DNA from: Enterobacterales bacterium CwR94
GTDB lineage: Bacteria > Pseudomonadota > Gammaproteobacteria > Enterobacterales > Enterobacteriaceae
Reading direction: 5' to 3'
Length of the DNA stretch: 64,000 nucleotides
Assembly: GCA_002837195.1 (NCBI GenBank)
Contig: KZ478067.1
Location: 1 to 64,000 of the forward strand
Shown here: positions 37,182-46,368 of the stretch, piece by piece
How positions within the stretch are numbered: position 1 is the first letter of the stretch
Layout: each line of letters opens with the position of its first letter
Translations under genes and position numbers: made by a program
The notes under the pieces: generated by a model
What the model saw: the letters and a program-made list of their open reading frames with translations, nothing else
What the model was told of the DNA's origin: nothing
Databases searched by the model: none

Positions 37182-38139
37182 GCTCGCCTCCCTCGGTGCG
37201 CTCACGGTAAATGCCCACGGTGGGCGCATCCCCGACGCGCGCAAAGGCACGGTACATACCTTCGCTGTTAAACGGCATCGCCAAATTGCCCTCGTTGTCG
37301 ACGGCAATCAGCCCGCCACTGCCTCCCAGCACCGGAATTTTTTCCATCACCACGCGCTCGGTAGCCTGCTGCAACGATAACCCGGCATATTCCATTAATG
37401 CCGCAATATCATAGGCCGCCAGCGTGCGCATAAAGACTTCGCCCGTGCCGGTACAGGAGACCGCCACATTGGCATTGTTGGCGTAGCAACCCGCGCCGGG
37501 TATCGGAGAATCCCCGACGCGCCCTACCCGTTTATTGGTCATGCCGCCGGTAGACGTCGCCGCCGCCAGATTACCCGCGCGATCCAGGGCCACGGCCCCG
37601 ACGGTACCCATTTTGTGTCGCTCGTCTAAAGGGGGCGCATCGTGATCGAGCAGCAGAGCCTCACCATCCCGCACCTGCTGAAGCTGCGCCCAGCGCTCAG
37701 GCGTGGAGAACAGTGCAGGATTGACCGCGTCCAGCGCGTTTTCAAAAGCAAAGGTTTCTGCACCTTCCCCAATAAGCAGGACATGCGGACTGGATTCCAG
37801 GACGGCACGGGCGGCAAGAATAGGGTTACGAATACGACTGACCCCCGCCACCGCCCCGGCATCCAGTGAACGGCCATCCATAATGCAGGCATCGAGTTCA
37901 TGCGTGCCTTGATGGGTGAAGACGCTGCCCACCCCGGCATTAAACAGTGGGCACTCTTCCAGCAAACGCACGGCTTCTGTCACCGCATCGAGCGCGCTGC
38001 CACCGGCAGCCAACAGGGCTTGTCCCTGAGTAATGATCTCGGAGAGCGCGGCAATATAGGCCTGTTCACGCTCAGCACTCATTGACGCACGGGTGATGGC
38101 CCCGGCGCCGCCATGAATGGCTATAACCGCTTTTTCCAT
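37174..38139 (-). CDS. iaaA: IaaA, isoaspartyl peptidase / L-asparaginase
   Basis: Plant-type Ntn-hydrolase that cleaves isoaspartyl dipeptides and asparagine. The 321-residue precursor is the same length as the E. coli enzyme. It self-cleaves before the catalytic Thr179 in [11 protein letters not shown], giving alpha and beta subunits. Further conserved parts are AIHGGAGAI at the N-terminus, [14 protein letters not shown] and [15 protein letters not shown]. It is the first gene of the operon with gsiABCD and is transcribed away from moeA. Confidence 0.97.
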   Translation of the reverse strand: MEKAVIAIHGGAGAITRASMSAEREQAYIAALSEIITQGQALLAAGGSALDAVTEAVRLLEECPLFNAGVGSVFTHQGTHELDACIMDGRSLDAGAVAGVSRIRNPILAARAVLESSPHVLLIGEGAETFAFENALDAVNPALFSTPERWAQLQQVRDGEALLLDHDAPPLDERHKMGTVGAVALDRAGNLAAATSTGGMTNKRVGRVGDSPIPGAGCYANNANVAVSCTGTGEVFMRTLAAYDIAALMEYAGLSLQQATERVVMEKIPVLGGSGGLIAVDNEGNLAMPFNSEGMYRAFARVGDAPTVGIYRERTEGGEHG

Positions 38140-38376
38140 GATTCTCTACACCCTGCGTGCTCAAATCAGCATTAAAAACACTGAGTTAGACATCATTTAT
38201 TAATAATTCGGGTAATTTTTGAATATAGGTAGGGGACTCAGTGATGTAAAGCAGATTATCGAATAAGCTTAGGCGTTTGCGTTAGCGCAATGCACGCCGG
38301 GCCTGATTTGGTGCACTCTACTGACTCTGCCATAATGTGGGCACATTGACGAAATTCAGAAGACTGAGGGTGTTGT
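38140..38376. promoter_or_regulatory. Divergent iaaA/moeA control region
   Basis: The 237-bp gap between iaaA and moeA should hold both promoters. Towards moeA the best candidate is TTGGTG (38308-38313), a 17-bp spacer and CATAAT (38331-38336), about 40 nt before the ATG. An interrupted inverted repeat TGCAC...GTGCA (38291-38315) overlaps this -35 element and could be an operator. No clear element is visible towards iaaA. Confidence 0.5.
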
Positions 38377-39612
38377 ATGGAATGCTTTACCGCTGGGCTT
38401 ATCTCCTTGCAAGAGGCGTTGGATAATATGCTGGGGGCCGTGACCCCCCTGAGCGAAGAGCGAGAAATTCCTCTCAGTGCGGCCAGCGGCTTTGTCACAT
38501 CACGCCCGGTGGTCTCTCCGGTCAATGTGCCGCCGTTTGCCAATGCCGCAATGGACGGCTATGCCGTACGGCTTGCCGATCTGGATTCCGGGGCGGCATT
38601 GCCCGTGGCAGCCAAAGTGTTTGCCGGACGTCCGCTGGACCGCGAATGGCCAGCGGGTAGCTGTCTGCGCATCATGACAGGCGCTCCCGTGCCAGCAGAA
38701 GCGGATGCGGTGATCATGCAGGAATTGGCGCAAACCAGTGACCAGGGCGTGCGCTTTAGCGGCACTGTCGTTAAAGGACAGCATATCCGACTGGCGGGAG
38801 AAGATATTGTGGCCGGTGCGGGCGTTATCGCGGCGGGTACCCGGCTCGGGGCGGCGGAGCTGCCACTGTTGGCCTCACTGGGGATTCCGACCCTGTGGGT
38901 CAAGCGCCCACTGCGCGTCGCGGTGTTTTCCACCGGTGATGAACTGGTGCCGGTGGGCCAACCGTTGCAGGCGGGTCAGATCTACGATACGAACCGCTTC
39001 GCTGTGCGTCTGATGTTGGAAAAAATGGGCTGCGAAGTTCAGGATCTGGGCATTATTCCCGACGATGAAAACGCCCTGCGCACCGCCTTTTTGCAAGCGG
39101 ACAGCGAAGCCGATGTGGTGATCAGTAGCGGCGGCGTTTCGGTAGGAGAAGCCGATTACACCAAACAGATGCTGGAAAGCCTCGGCCATGTGAATTTCTG
39201 GAAACTGGCTATTAAACCCGGTAAACCCTTTGCATTTGGCCGTTTGCAAAACAGTTGGTTCTGCGGTTTACCGGGCAACCCCGTCTCTGCCGCACTGACC
39301 TTTTATCAACTGGTGCAGCCGCTGCTGGCCAAGCTGGCTGGGCAGCAGGCACCCGTCCTGCCTCCCCGTCAGCGCGCACGCAGTGAAGGCCCGTTGAAAA
39401 AGCAACCGGGTCGCCTTGATTTTCAACGCGGCATCCTGACCCGTGGCGAGCAGGGAGAACTGGTGGTGCGCAGCACCGGACATCAGGGATCCCATGTCTT
39501 TAGCTCTTTCGCAGCCGCCAACTGCTTTATTGTGCTGGAACGTGAACGCGGCAACGTAGAGCCCGGTGAATGGGTGGAGATAGAGCCGTTTAATACTCTG
39601 CTGGAGGGATAA
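38377..39612 (+). CDS. moeA: MoeA, molybdopterin molybdenumtransferase
   Basis: MoeA inserts molybdate into adenylated molybdopterin in molybdenum cofactor synthesis. The 411-residue protein shows [60 protein letters not shown] and KPGKPFAFG, all conserved in the family. It is followed directly by moeB, whose ATG begins at the base after the moeA stop. Confidence 0.98.
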   Translation: MECFTAGLISLQEALDNMLGAVTPLSEEREIPLSAASGFVTSRPVVSPVNVPPFANAAMDGYAVRLADLDSGAALPVAAKVFAGRPLDREWPAGSCLRIMTGAPVPAEADAVIMQELAQTSDQGVRFSGTVVKGQHIRLAGEDIVAGAGVIAAGTRLGAAELPLLASLGIPTLWVKRPLRVAVFSTGDELVPVGQPLQAGQIYDTNRFAVRLMLEKMGCEVQDLGIIPDDENALRTAFLQADSEADVVISSGGVSVGEADYTKQMLESLGHVNFWKLAIKPGKPFAFGRLQNSWFCGLPGNPVSAALTFYQLVQPLLAKLAGQQAPVLPPRQRARSEGPLKKQPGRLDFQRGILTRGEQGELVVRSTGHQGSHVFSSFAAANCFIVLERERGNVEPGEWVEIEPFNTLLEG

Positions 39613-40368
39613 ATGCTGCCCGAACTGAGTGATGCAGAAACGCTGCGTTATAACCGCCAAATTGTGCTGCGCGGGTTCGATTTTGATGGCCAGGAGCGCC
39701 TGAAAGCCTCGCGCGTATTGGTGGTTGGACTGGGCGGGCTGGGGTGTGCAAGCGCGCAGTATTTGGTGGCAGCCGGCTGCGGTAGCATCACGCTGGTCGA
39801 TTTTGACGTGGTGTCACTCTCTAACTTGCAACGTCAGGTATTGCACAGTGATGCGACACTGGCGCAACCGAAAGTCTTTTCGGCACGCGATCGTCTGGTG
39901 GCACTCAATCCACACTGCAAGCTGCAGGCGATCAACGCCGAGCTGGATGATCGTGCGTTAGCCAGCCAAATTGCTGCCCACGATGTGGTGGTGGATTGCT
40001 GCGATAACGTCACCACCCGTGAGCAGCTTAATCGCTTATGTTTTGCCGCAAAAATTCCGCTGGTTTCTGGCGCGGCAATTCGTATGGAAGGCCAGCTCAG
40101 CGTCTTTACCTGGCAAGCGGATGAACCCTGCTATCGCTGCATTAGCCGTCTGTTTGGCGCGCAAACATTGAGTTGCGTCGAGGCGGGCGTGATGTCGCCG
40201 TTAGTTGGGGTGATTGGCGCACTGCAAGCGATGGAGACCCTGCGCGTACTGAGCCACTACGGTGAAAGCGTTGCCGGTAAACTGCTGATGTACGATGCCA
40301 TGACGCTGCAATTTCGCACGATGAAGGTGATGAAAGATGCGCAGTGTGAAGTGTGTGGCGGGCCGTGA
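39613..40368 (+). CDS. moeB: MoeB, molybdopterin-synthase adenylyltransferase
   Basis: MoeB activates the C-terminus of MoaD by adenylation, an E1-like reaction. The 251-residue protein has RYNRQIVLRGFDFDGQERL, the nucleotide-binding GLGGLGCASAQYL, VDCCDNVTTREQLN, and two zinc-binding cysteine pairs (CYRC and the C-terminal CEVCGG). It forms an operon with moeA and ends near a repeat-like hairpin. Confidence 0.97.
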   Translation: MLPELSDAETLRYNRQIVLRGFDFDGQERLKASRVLVVGLGGLGCASAQYLVAAGCGSITLVDFDVVSLSNLQRQVLHSDATLAQPKVFSARDRLVALNPHCKLQAINAELDDRALASQIAAHDVVVDCCDNVTTREQLNRLCFAAKIPLVSGAAIRMEGQLSVFTWQADEPCYRCISRLFGAQTLSCVEAGVMSPLVGVIGALQAMETLRVLSHYGESVAGKLLMYDAMTLQFRTMKVMKDAQCEVCGGP

Positions 40369-40381
40369 GGGCTTGAGGTTA

Positions 40382-40467
40382 GCGTTGTCCTCCCCGTATT
40401 ACAGGAGAGGACATTTTGCTCCTTCCCCTGCTTGCGGGGGAAGGCCGGGATGGGGGACAGACAACGC
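40382..40467. repeat. REP-like nested inverted repeat between moeB and ygcU
   Basis: Between the convergent moeB and ygcU genes an inner perfect hairpin (CCTTCCCC 40421-40428 / GGGGAAGG 40437-40444) is enclosed by an imperfect outer repeat (GCGTTGTCCTCCCC / GGGGGACAGACAACGC). The layout and GC-rich sequence resemble repetitive extragenic palindromes found between convergent genes. It may also terminate transcription from both sides. Confidence 0.6.
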
Positions 40468-40478
40468 CTGGCGAAAAC

Positions 40479-41930
40479 TTACGCTAACGGATAAATGGTA
40501 CCGCTGTTCATGATGCCGTTAGGATCGTAAACCTGCTTCAACGCCTGCATGATGTACCAGGCGCTGCCGTGCTCCTGCTTCGCCCACTGTACGCGGTGCT
40601 TACCAATACCGTGATGGTGCACCATCGACCCGCCCAGTTTCAGCGTCTCTTCAACGATGATTTTGTTCAGCGGATTGTGGTACTTATCAATCTCCTCTTC
40701 CGGCTTACAGTCCACCACGTTGTAGTCATAGACAAAATACATGTTGGTGCCATTGATATAGCTGTGCGACGAGTGGCCTCCCAGCATGGTGATGTCATTG
40801 GCGTGTGGAAATTCCGTACGAATACGTGCAATCACCTTTTCATAAATCGCGTGGATGCTCGACCAGTCACCCGATACTTCAGTGGTAAAGCCCATATTGC
40901 CGGTCCGCAAGATTTGCTCACGTTCAGCCGCAACTTTTTCTGGCCCCCAGTTCAGATGGTTAAACCAGTCCTCGATCAGTTGGCTGTCGACGCGCTGGCA
41001 ACCCGCATGACGAGCAACCAGCTCATCAATCCCTTTCCCGGTCGCCTGGGCAATGCCCTTCGCTCCTTCGGCCATAAAGATCAGCACACACTTGCCTTTG
41101 GCAAAATGCGTGAAGTGCTGGCTACCGTCTTCCGCGTCGTACAGACGAGCAATCGACGGGCGGTATCCCTCGACCATCACCTCACGCAGAATGTTAAACC
41201 CGGTTTTCATGTCTTCCAGCACATAGCCATAAAACAGGTTGTTTTCAGGCATATATTTGAAGATTTTTACGGTCACTTCGGTGATGTAACACAGCGCACC
41301 TTCATTGCCGATAATGACATGACGAATATCCGGGCCTGCCGCGCGACGCGGGACATTTTTGATGCGCGTGATCTCACCATTGGGGAACACCGCCTCAAGG
41401 CCGACGACCATATCTTCAATGGCACCGTACAACGTTGAGAATTGCCCAATGCTGCGGGTGGCCACCAGCCCGCCCATTTGCGCCAGTGGCTTGGACTGCG
41501 GCGAGTGCCCCGTGGTGTAACCCTGTGCGCGCAACTGATTTTCCAGCACCTCTAACGGCACACCGCACTGTGCCGTGGCCTGCATGTTTTCAATATCAAT
41601 CTTGATGACCTGATTCATTGAGGCGCCGTCCAGCACCACAGAATCGCGCACCACGGTCTCCAGTCCGCCCTCGGTCGCGGATGCCCCGGTACGTGGCACG
41701 CCATTAATGCCGTGCTCATTCATAAAGGCCAGCACACGCGCCACCTGATCGGTGTTTTGGAGTTTCACCACGGCGGCGGGCAGCGGTAAGGTAAATACGC
41801 CGTGAATATCCGCATATTTGCGGAAACGATCGATACTGTTGCGACGCAGAGTCGCTTCGTCGGTCAGAACGTGCTGTGGCCCGACTAACTCTTTTAAGTG
41901 CTCAACAATGGTTTCACGTGACAATGACAT
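40479..41930 (-). CDS. ygcU: YgcU-like FAD-linked oxidoreductase
   Basis: A 483-residue flavoprotein of the VAO/PCMH fold, related to alkyldihydroxyacetonephosphate synthase and to E. coli YgcU. The FAD-binding part contains VPRTGASATEGGLETV and AGPDIRHVIIGNEGAL; the C-terminal part has GGSMVHHHGIGKHR and a DPNGIMNSG end, typical of the family. Substrate unknown; neighbours suggest oxidation of a polyol or sugar-acid intermediate. It is 18 nt downstream of ygcW in the same operon. Confidence 0.88.
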   Translation of the reverse strand: MSLSRETIVEHLKELVGPQHVLTDEATLRRNSIDRFRKYADIHGVFTLPLPAAVVKLQNTDQVARVLAFMNEHGINGVPRTGASATEGGLETVVRDSVVLDGASMNQVIKIDIENMQATAQCGVPLEVLENQLRAQGYTTGHSPQSKPLAQMGGLVATRSIGQFSTLYGAIEDMVVGLEAVFPNGEITRIKNVPRRAAGPDIRHVIIGNEGALCYITEVTVKIFKYMPENNLFYGYVLEDMKTGFNILREVMVEGYRPSIARLYDAEDGSQHFTHFAKGKCVLIFMAEGAKGIAQATGKGIDELVARHAGCQRVDSQLIEDWFNHLNWGPEKVAAEREQILRTGNMGFTTEVSGDWSSIHAIYEKVIARIRTEFPHANDITMLGGHSSHSYINGTNMYFVYDYNVVDCKPEEEIDKYHNPLNKIIVEETLKLGGSMVHHHGIGKHRVQWAKQEHGSAWYIMQALKQVYDPNGIMNSGTIYPLA

Positions 41931-41948
41931 CTTTTTTTCCCCTCTGCG

Positions 41949-42731
41949 TTAGCGAACCAAATATCCGCCATCAACCACCAATAAGTGACCGTTTACATAG
42001 TTCGAGGCGTTGCTGGCTAAATAGACCATCGCCCCCATAAGATCTTGCGTATTACCCCAACGGTTAGCCGGAATATGATCCAATACCCGCTGGTTGGTTT
42101 CGGGATTACTGCGCGTCGCTTCCGTGATCTGCGTGGCGTAATAACCGGGCGCAATTCCATTCACTTGAATGTTGTATTGCCCTAATTCATCACAATAGGC
42201 TTTGGTCAGCCCGGCTAACGCATGTTTTGTCGCCGCGTAAGCCGGTGACCACTGGCCCCCCAAATAGGAGAACAATGAGCAAATATTAATAATTTTCCCA
42301 CGCCGACGTGGCACCATGATTTTTGCCGCTTCGTGACTCAATTCAAACGCCGCCGTCAAATTGATATTGATCATCGGGTCCCAATCACGGCGACCAAAAT
42401 CCAATACCTTATTTAACTTACAGATGCCTGCGTTATTCACCAAAATATCCACGCGGCCATAACGCTCAAGACATTGCGCCATGACGTTGGCTGGCGCACC
42501 GGGTGCGGTGATATCCACCTGCATAAATTCAACCCGCACACCGTGGCGTTCAATCAGTGCACGCGTTTCCGGGTTGCCTGGCTGCAAATCGGGAATGAAC
42601 AGGTCGGCTCCCGCCGCCGCCAGCGCTGTCGCATAGGCTTGTCCCAGCCCGGCGTTTCCCCCAGTGACCACGGCACACTGGCCTTTAAGTGAAAAGAAAT
42701 CGAGCGAAAAATCCGCTAACGTCTCTGACAT
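41949..42731 (-). CDS. ygcW: YgcW-like short-chain dehydrogenase/reductase
   Basis: A 260-residue SDR very similar to E. coli YgcW. It has the cofactor motif VVTGGNAGLGQAYA, NNAG at LVNNAGICKLNKVLDFG, the catalytic SPAYAATKHALAG (Tyr and Lys) and the end VNGHLLVVDGGYLVR. I start at the ATG at 42731 (MSETLADFS), which has AAGGCGG upstream and matches the family N-terminus. Transcription must pass through the leader terminator at 42760-42830. Substrate unknown. Confidence 0.92.
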   Translation of the reverse strand: MSETLADFSLDFFSLKGQCAVVTGGNAGLGQAYATALAAAGADLFIPDLQPGNPETRALIERHGVRVEFMQVDITAPGAPANVMAQCLERYGRVDILVNNAGICKLNKVLDFGRRDWDPMININLTAAFELSHEAAKIMVPRRRGKIINICSLFSYLGGQWSPAYAATKHALAGLTKAYCDELGQYNIQVNGIAPGYYATQITEATRSNPETNQRVLDHIPANRWGNTQDLMGAMVYLASNASNYVNGHLLVVDGGYLVR

Positions 42732-42759
42732 ACCACCGCCTTTTTTCTGGCCAACAGGC

Positions 42760-42830
42760 AAAAAAAAAGAGAAAAGCAGGCTCCTTCGCGGGGGGCGAAG
42801 AAGTTACTTTTCTCTTAGTCTCGAGTAACT
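42760..42830 (-). promoter_or_regulatory. Leader terminator/antiterminator upstream of ygcW
   Basis: Read on the minus strand, AAGAGAAAAG (42816-42807) pairs with CTTTTCTCTT (42776-42767) around an inner 6-bp stem (CTTCGC / GCGAAG), and nine T residues follow (42768-42760). This is a strong intrinsic terminator 29 nt before the ygcW ATG. Upstream, AGTTACT (42830-42824) is perfectly complementary to AGTAACT (42808-42802), part of the terminator's 5' arm, so a competing antiterminator stem can form. The arrangement mirrors that before yqcE. Confidence 0.75.
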
Positions 42831-42990
42831 GGTGACTACGCTAGCACGTGAAATCACTTATAAAAAGAGAAGGCGATCACAGAAATAAATACACTGCCCT
42901 TATTCAGGAAAAGACTGAAAATATGCCGCTAAGAAAACTTTGTGAGTGTATTCACAGTTGCCCACGTACAAGCTGTGTTATTAATTTCCT

Positions 42991-43062
42991 GTTACTGACC
43001 GAGATAAAGAGAAAAGTAACTTTCTGCCGTTTGGCGGAAAGGCGACTTTTCTCTTTTTTTTT
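42991..43062 (+). promoter_or_regulatory. Leader terminator/antiterminator upstream of yqcE
   Basis: AAAGAGAAAAGT (43006-43017) pairs perfectly over 12 bp with ACTTTTCTCTTT (43045-43056), with an inner 9-bp stem (43020-43028 with 43033-43041) and a run of nine T at 43054-43062: an intrinsic terminator just 27 nt before the yqcE ATG. GTTACT at 42991-42996 is complementary to AGTAAC at 43015-43020, giving an alternative stem that would break the terminator. The core AAGAGAAAAGTAACTT is identical to that in the opposite leader. Confidence 0.78.
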
Positions 43063-43089
43063 GTGTTTTATTTCACCAGGAGAATGCAG

Positions 43090-44367
43090 ATGCAACCCGG
43101 AAATATCCGACGCTGGTTAACATTAGCCGTGATCAGTATTAGTGGCGGTATCAGTTTTGATCTGGCTTATCTCCGTTATATCTATCAAATTCCCATGGCG
43201 AAATTCATGGGATTCTCCAATACGGAAATTGGCGTGATTATGAGCACCTTTGGTATCACGGCCATCGTGCTGTATGCACCCAGTGGATTGATTGCCGACC
43301 GCTTTTCACATCGCAAAATGATGACCAGCGCCATGCTGCTTACCGGCCTGCTGGGCCTGGTGATGGCAACCTATCCTCCTTTTTGGGCCATGCTGGTGAT
43401 TCAGGTTGCCTTTGCCATCACCACCATTTTGATGCTGTGGTCAGTGTCCATCAAAGCGGCTTCATTGCTGGGTTCACATGAGGAACAAGGCAAGATCATG
43501 GGGTGGATGGAAGGGCTACGCGGCGTCGGCGTGATGGCGCTGGCGGTGATCACTATCTGGGTGTTTTCGCGCTTCCCGGCCGAGGATGCCAATAGCCTGC
43601 GCGCAGTGATTTTACTCTATAGCCTGAGCTACCTGCTGCTTGGTGCTGCCTGTTGGTGGCTGGTGCGTGATAACGATAGCGCCCAGCAAGCGGGTGAGCC
43701 CCCTTTTCGCCTGCGGGACGTGTTCAGGGTACTGCGCATTCCCACCACCTGGTACTGCAGCATGATTATCTTTGGGGTGTACACCATTTACGCCATCCTC
43801 AGCTACTCCACCAACTATCTGGCTGAAATCTATGGCGTCTCGCTGGTGGCCGCCAGCTATCTGGGGATTGTGATCAATAAAATTTTTCGCGCTGCCTGTG
43901 GGCCACTGGGGGGCATTATCACCAGCAGCACGCGCTGGCGCTCACCGACGCGGGTGATTCAATTTCTGTCTCTGATCAGCGCCGCAACCCTGGTGGTACT
44001 GCTGGTCACCACCCGTTCCCCGGCCACCGCAGCGGTGGGAATGGCGCTGATTCTGGTGCTGGCCTTTACCTGCTATGCCTCACGCGGCCTCTATTTTGCC
44101 TGTATCGGAGAAGCCCGCACCCCACGCTATATCATGGGCACCACCGTGGGTATCTGTTCAGTGATTGGCTTTTTGCCCGATGTGTTTGTCTATCCGCTGG
44201 TCGGCCACTGGCAAGACACACTGCCAGCCGCCCGGGCTTATCACAATATGTGGATGATGGGCCTGATTGCGATGGCCATTGTGTTGGTATTTAGCGCCCT
44301 GCTCGGGCGAGAAATGCGCAAATCCGTTCCCCATACCCTTTCACACCCCAATCAGGAGCCAGTATGA
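43090..44367 (+). CDS. yqcE: YqcE-like MFS transporter
   Basis: A major-facilitator transporter of about 425 residues with 12 predicted spans, similar to E. coli YqcE. The loop between spans 2 and 3 shows GLIADRFSHRKMM, the MFS signature. I use the ATG at 43090 (MQPGNIRRW) because AGGAG ends 7 nt before it; the ATG at 43084 overlaps that sequence, and a GTG at 43063 lies in the terminator tail. It is coupled to the kinase gene by an ATGA overlap, so it probably imports the substrate that the kinase phosphorylates. Confidence 0.9.
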   Translation: MQPGNIRRWLTLAVISISGGISFDLAYLRYIYQIPMAKFMGFSNTEIGVIMSTFGITAIVLYAPSGLIADRFSHRKMMTSAMLLTGLLGLVMATYPPFWAMLVIQVAFAITTILMLWSVSIKAASLLGSHEEQGKIMGWMEGLRGVGVMALAVITIWVFSRFPAEDANSLRAVILLYSLSYLLLGAACWWLVRDNDSAQQAGEPPFRLRDVFRVLRIPTTWYCSMIIFGVYTIYAILSYSTNYLAEIYGVSLVAASYLGIVINKIFRAACGPLGGIITSSTRWRSPTRVIQFLSLISAATLVVLLVTTRSPATAAVGMALILVLAFTCYASRGLYFACIGEARTPRYIMGTTVGICSVIGFLPDVFVYPLVGHWQDTLPAARAYHNMWMMGLIAMAIVLVFSALLGREMRKSVPHTLSHPNQEPV

Positions 44368-45809
44368 GCCGCTATGTCATGGGCATTGATGTCGGCACGC
44401 AGAGTGCAAAAGTGGTGATCTTCACCGCAGAAGGCCAGGTTTTCTGCCAGGCAAGTCAGCCACTGCGCCCGTTGAATATTCCCGCCCCTGCAGCGGCTGA
44501 ACATCCCGATGACGATATCTGGACCGCCGTGCAAGCGGCCTGCCGCCAGGCGATGGCGCTGTTTTATCAACGCGGGGGCCAGGCCCATCAATTACTCGCC
44601 GCTGGATTGTGCGTGATTCGCTGCTGCCGGGTGCTGTTGCAGGCCAATGGTGAACTGGCAACACCGGTCATTAACTGGATGGATCAACGGTTAAATACCC
44701 CGTTTCAACCACGAGAAGATTACGCCGCGGTGCGTTACGTCACCACGGCCTCGGGATACATCACTCTGCGTTTAACCGGCCAGCACCGTGATACCTGTGC
44801 GAATTACATCGGTTGGTGGCCGATGGATGACAATACCGGGGACTGGAGCCACGATACCGCGGACTTTCAGCGCTGTAATCTGCAACGCGAGATGCTGTTT
44901 GAGGTGGTTAAGCCCGGCGCTATTCTGGGCAAAGTGACGGCTACCGCGGCGAGCACCAGTGGGTTGCCCGCTGGCCTGCCGATCGTGGCCACCGCCCATG
45001 ATAAAGCCGTCGAAGCGCTAGGTGCAGGTGCCCTCTCTCCCGGCACCGCGCTGGTTTCCCTCGGCACCTATATCGGTGCCATGGTGCATGGCAGCAGCCA
45101 GCGCCACTCGGCGCAGCACTTTTGGTCGTTTCAGTCTGCCGTTCCGGGTGCCTTTTTGTATGAATGCATGGGGGTGCGGCGTGGCATGTGGACCGTCAGT
45201 TGGTTCCGCGATCAGTTTGGTGCCGCAGCCCTGGCCGAGGCCGAAGATCGCGGTGAGTCCATTGAAAATCTGCTGAGTCGGGAAGCCTGTCGGGTTCCGG
45301 CGGGCAGTGAGGGCTTATTGACGCTACACGACTGGGCGGCTCCCGCCGACGCGGAGTATCGCAAAGGCGCGATACTGGGTTTCGACGGCCGTCACACGCG
45401 GGCACACCTGTTTCGATCGCTACTGGAAGGCATCGCACTGACCCTGAAAAATCACATGGATCCCATGGCCGAGGAGCGCGGCCAGCCATTCACACAGCTG
45501 GTTATTGCGGGAGGAGGCGCTAACAGTGATCTGTTTATGCAGATTTTTGCGGATGTCTTTGGCCTCCCTGCACAACGTAATCAGATGCGCAGCTCAGCCG
45601 CCATTGGCTGTGCAATCAACGCCGGTATCGCTACCGGCCTGTTCAGCGACTACCTCAGTGCCAGCCAGCGGCTGGTGCATCCTGAACAGACATTTATGCC
45701 CGACCCGCAAAACACCGCGCACTACGCGCGCTTAAACCAGGTTTATCAGCAGTTGCACAGGCAACTGGATCCCCTGTTTAAACAGCTTAATCCGTTGTCA
45801 GGTGCGTAA
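44364..45809 (+). CDS. ygcE: YgcE-like FGGY-family carbohydrate kinase
   Basis: A 481-residue kinase of the FGGY (glycerol/xylulose kinase) fold, resembling E. coli YgcE. The N-terminal phosphate-binding motif is MGIDVGTQSAKVVIF, the second domain has SLGTYIGAMVHG, and the C-terminal adenosine motif is VIAGGGANSDLFMQIFADV. The sugar is unknown. It overlaps yqcE by 4 nt and converges on ygcP with a 23-nt overlap of the 3' ends. Confidence 0.9.
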   Translation: MSRYVMGIDVGTQSAKVVIFTAEGQVFCQASQPLRPLNIPAPAAAEHPDDDIWTAVQAACRQAMALFYQRGGQAHQLLAAGLCVIRCCRVLLQANGELATPVINWMDQRLNTPFQPREDYAAVRYVTTASGYITLRLTGQHRDTCANYIGWWPMDDNTGDWSHDTADFQRCNLQREMLFEVVKPGAILGKVTATAASTSGLPAGLPIVATAHDKAVEALGAGALSPGTALVSLGTYIGAMVHGSSQRHSAQHFWSFQSAVPGAFLYECMGVRRGMWTVSWFRDQFGAAALAEAEDRGESIENLLSREACRVPAGSEGLLTLHDWAAPADAEYRKGAILGFDGRHTRAHLFRSLLEGIALTLKNHMDPMAEERGQPFTQLVIAGGGANSDLFMQIFADVFGLPAQRNQMRSSAAIGCAINAGIATGLFSDYLSASQRLVHPEQTFMPDPQNTAHYARLNQVYQQLHRQLDPLFKQLNPLSGA

Positions 45810-46368
45810 CGCAAGACCACACCTGGTGGTTGGTGGTGGAGACGGCGATGGCACCTGCGCCGAGCGCCAGGCGCGCATCCTCTTCATCACACACCAGACC
45901 GCCAGCAATCACCGGCTGGCGGATTTTTTCGCTGATCCAGCCCAACACTTTTGGCATGCAGCCGGGCAAGATTTCCACAAAGTCTGGGCCCGACTGCGCG
46001 ACCTGTTTGTCGAGGTTATGAAAGGAGATGGAGTCCAATACAAACAGCCGGTGCACAGTGTAAAAGCCCTGTAGCCGTGCAGCCTTCAGCATCGCTGGCT
46101 TGGTGCTGATAATGCCGTCAGCCTGGGTGACGATTTTCAGAAAGTTAATCACGATTTCCTGATTCGAGCTGCCTTCCAGCAGGTCGACATGGATAAAGGC
46201 AAATTTTCCTGCCTGTTTGATGCGCTGCACCAGACGACCGATGTTGGTGATATTGCCGAACAGCAACGACACCACCTGGCACTCTGAGGCCAGTGCCGCA
46301 TCCAGTCCGGCACTGTCTTTCACTGCCGCCACCACGGGTCGGCTCTTTAACAATTCATTCAACGGCAC
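45787..46368 (-). CDS. ygcP: YgcP, GlpP-type RNA antiterminator
   Basis: A 193-residue protein of the glycerol-3-phosphate-responsive antiterminator family (GlpP of Bacillus; E. coli YgcP). Conserved parts are FAFIHVDLLEGSSNQE, GIISTKPAMLKAARLQG, YTVHRLFVLDS, FVEILPGCMP and PVIAGGLVCDEEDARLAL. GlpP binds leader RNA and prevents termination when glycerol-3-phosphate is present; here the ligand may be the product of the neighbouring FGGY kinase. The start overlaps the LysR gene by 14 nt, so both are cotranscribed. The two mirrored leader terminators 3 kb away are the obvious targets. Confidence 0.88.
   Translation of the reverse strand: MPLNELLKSRPVVAAVKDSAGLDAALASECQVVSLLFGNITNIGRLVQRIKQAGKFAFIHVDLLEGSSNQEIVINFLKIVTQADGIISTKPAMLKAARLQGFYTVHRLFVLDSISFHNLDKQVAQSGPDFVEILPGCMPKVLGWISEKIRQPVIAGGLVCDEEDARLALGAGAIAVSTTNHQVWSCVTHLTTD

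Noticed and set aside
37182-37307. N-terminal extension of GsiA
   Set aside because: The extra 42 residues only read through iaaA in another frame; the ATG at 37181 matches the family start.
42848-43120. 90-codon plus-strand frame across the ygcW-yqcE gap
   Set aside because: It runs through the terminator hairpin and into yqcE in another frame; the RNA structures explain the sequence better.
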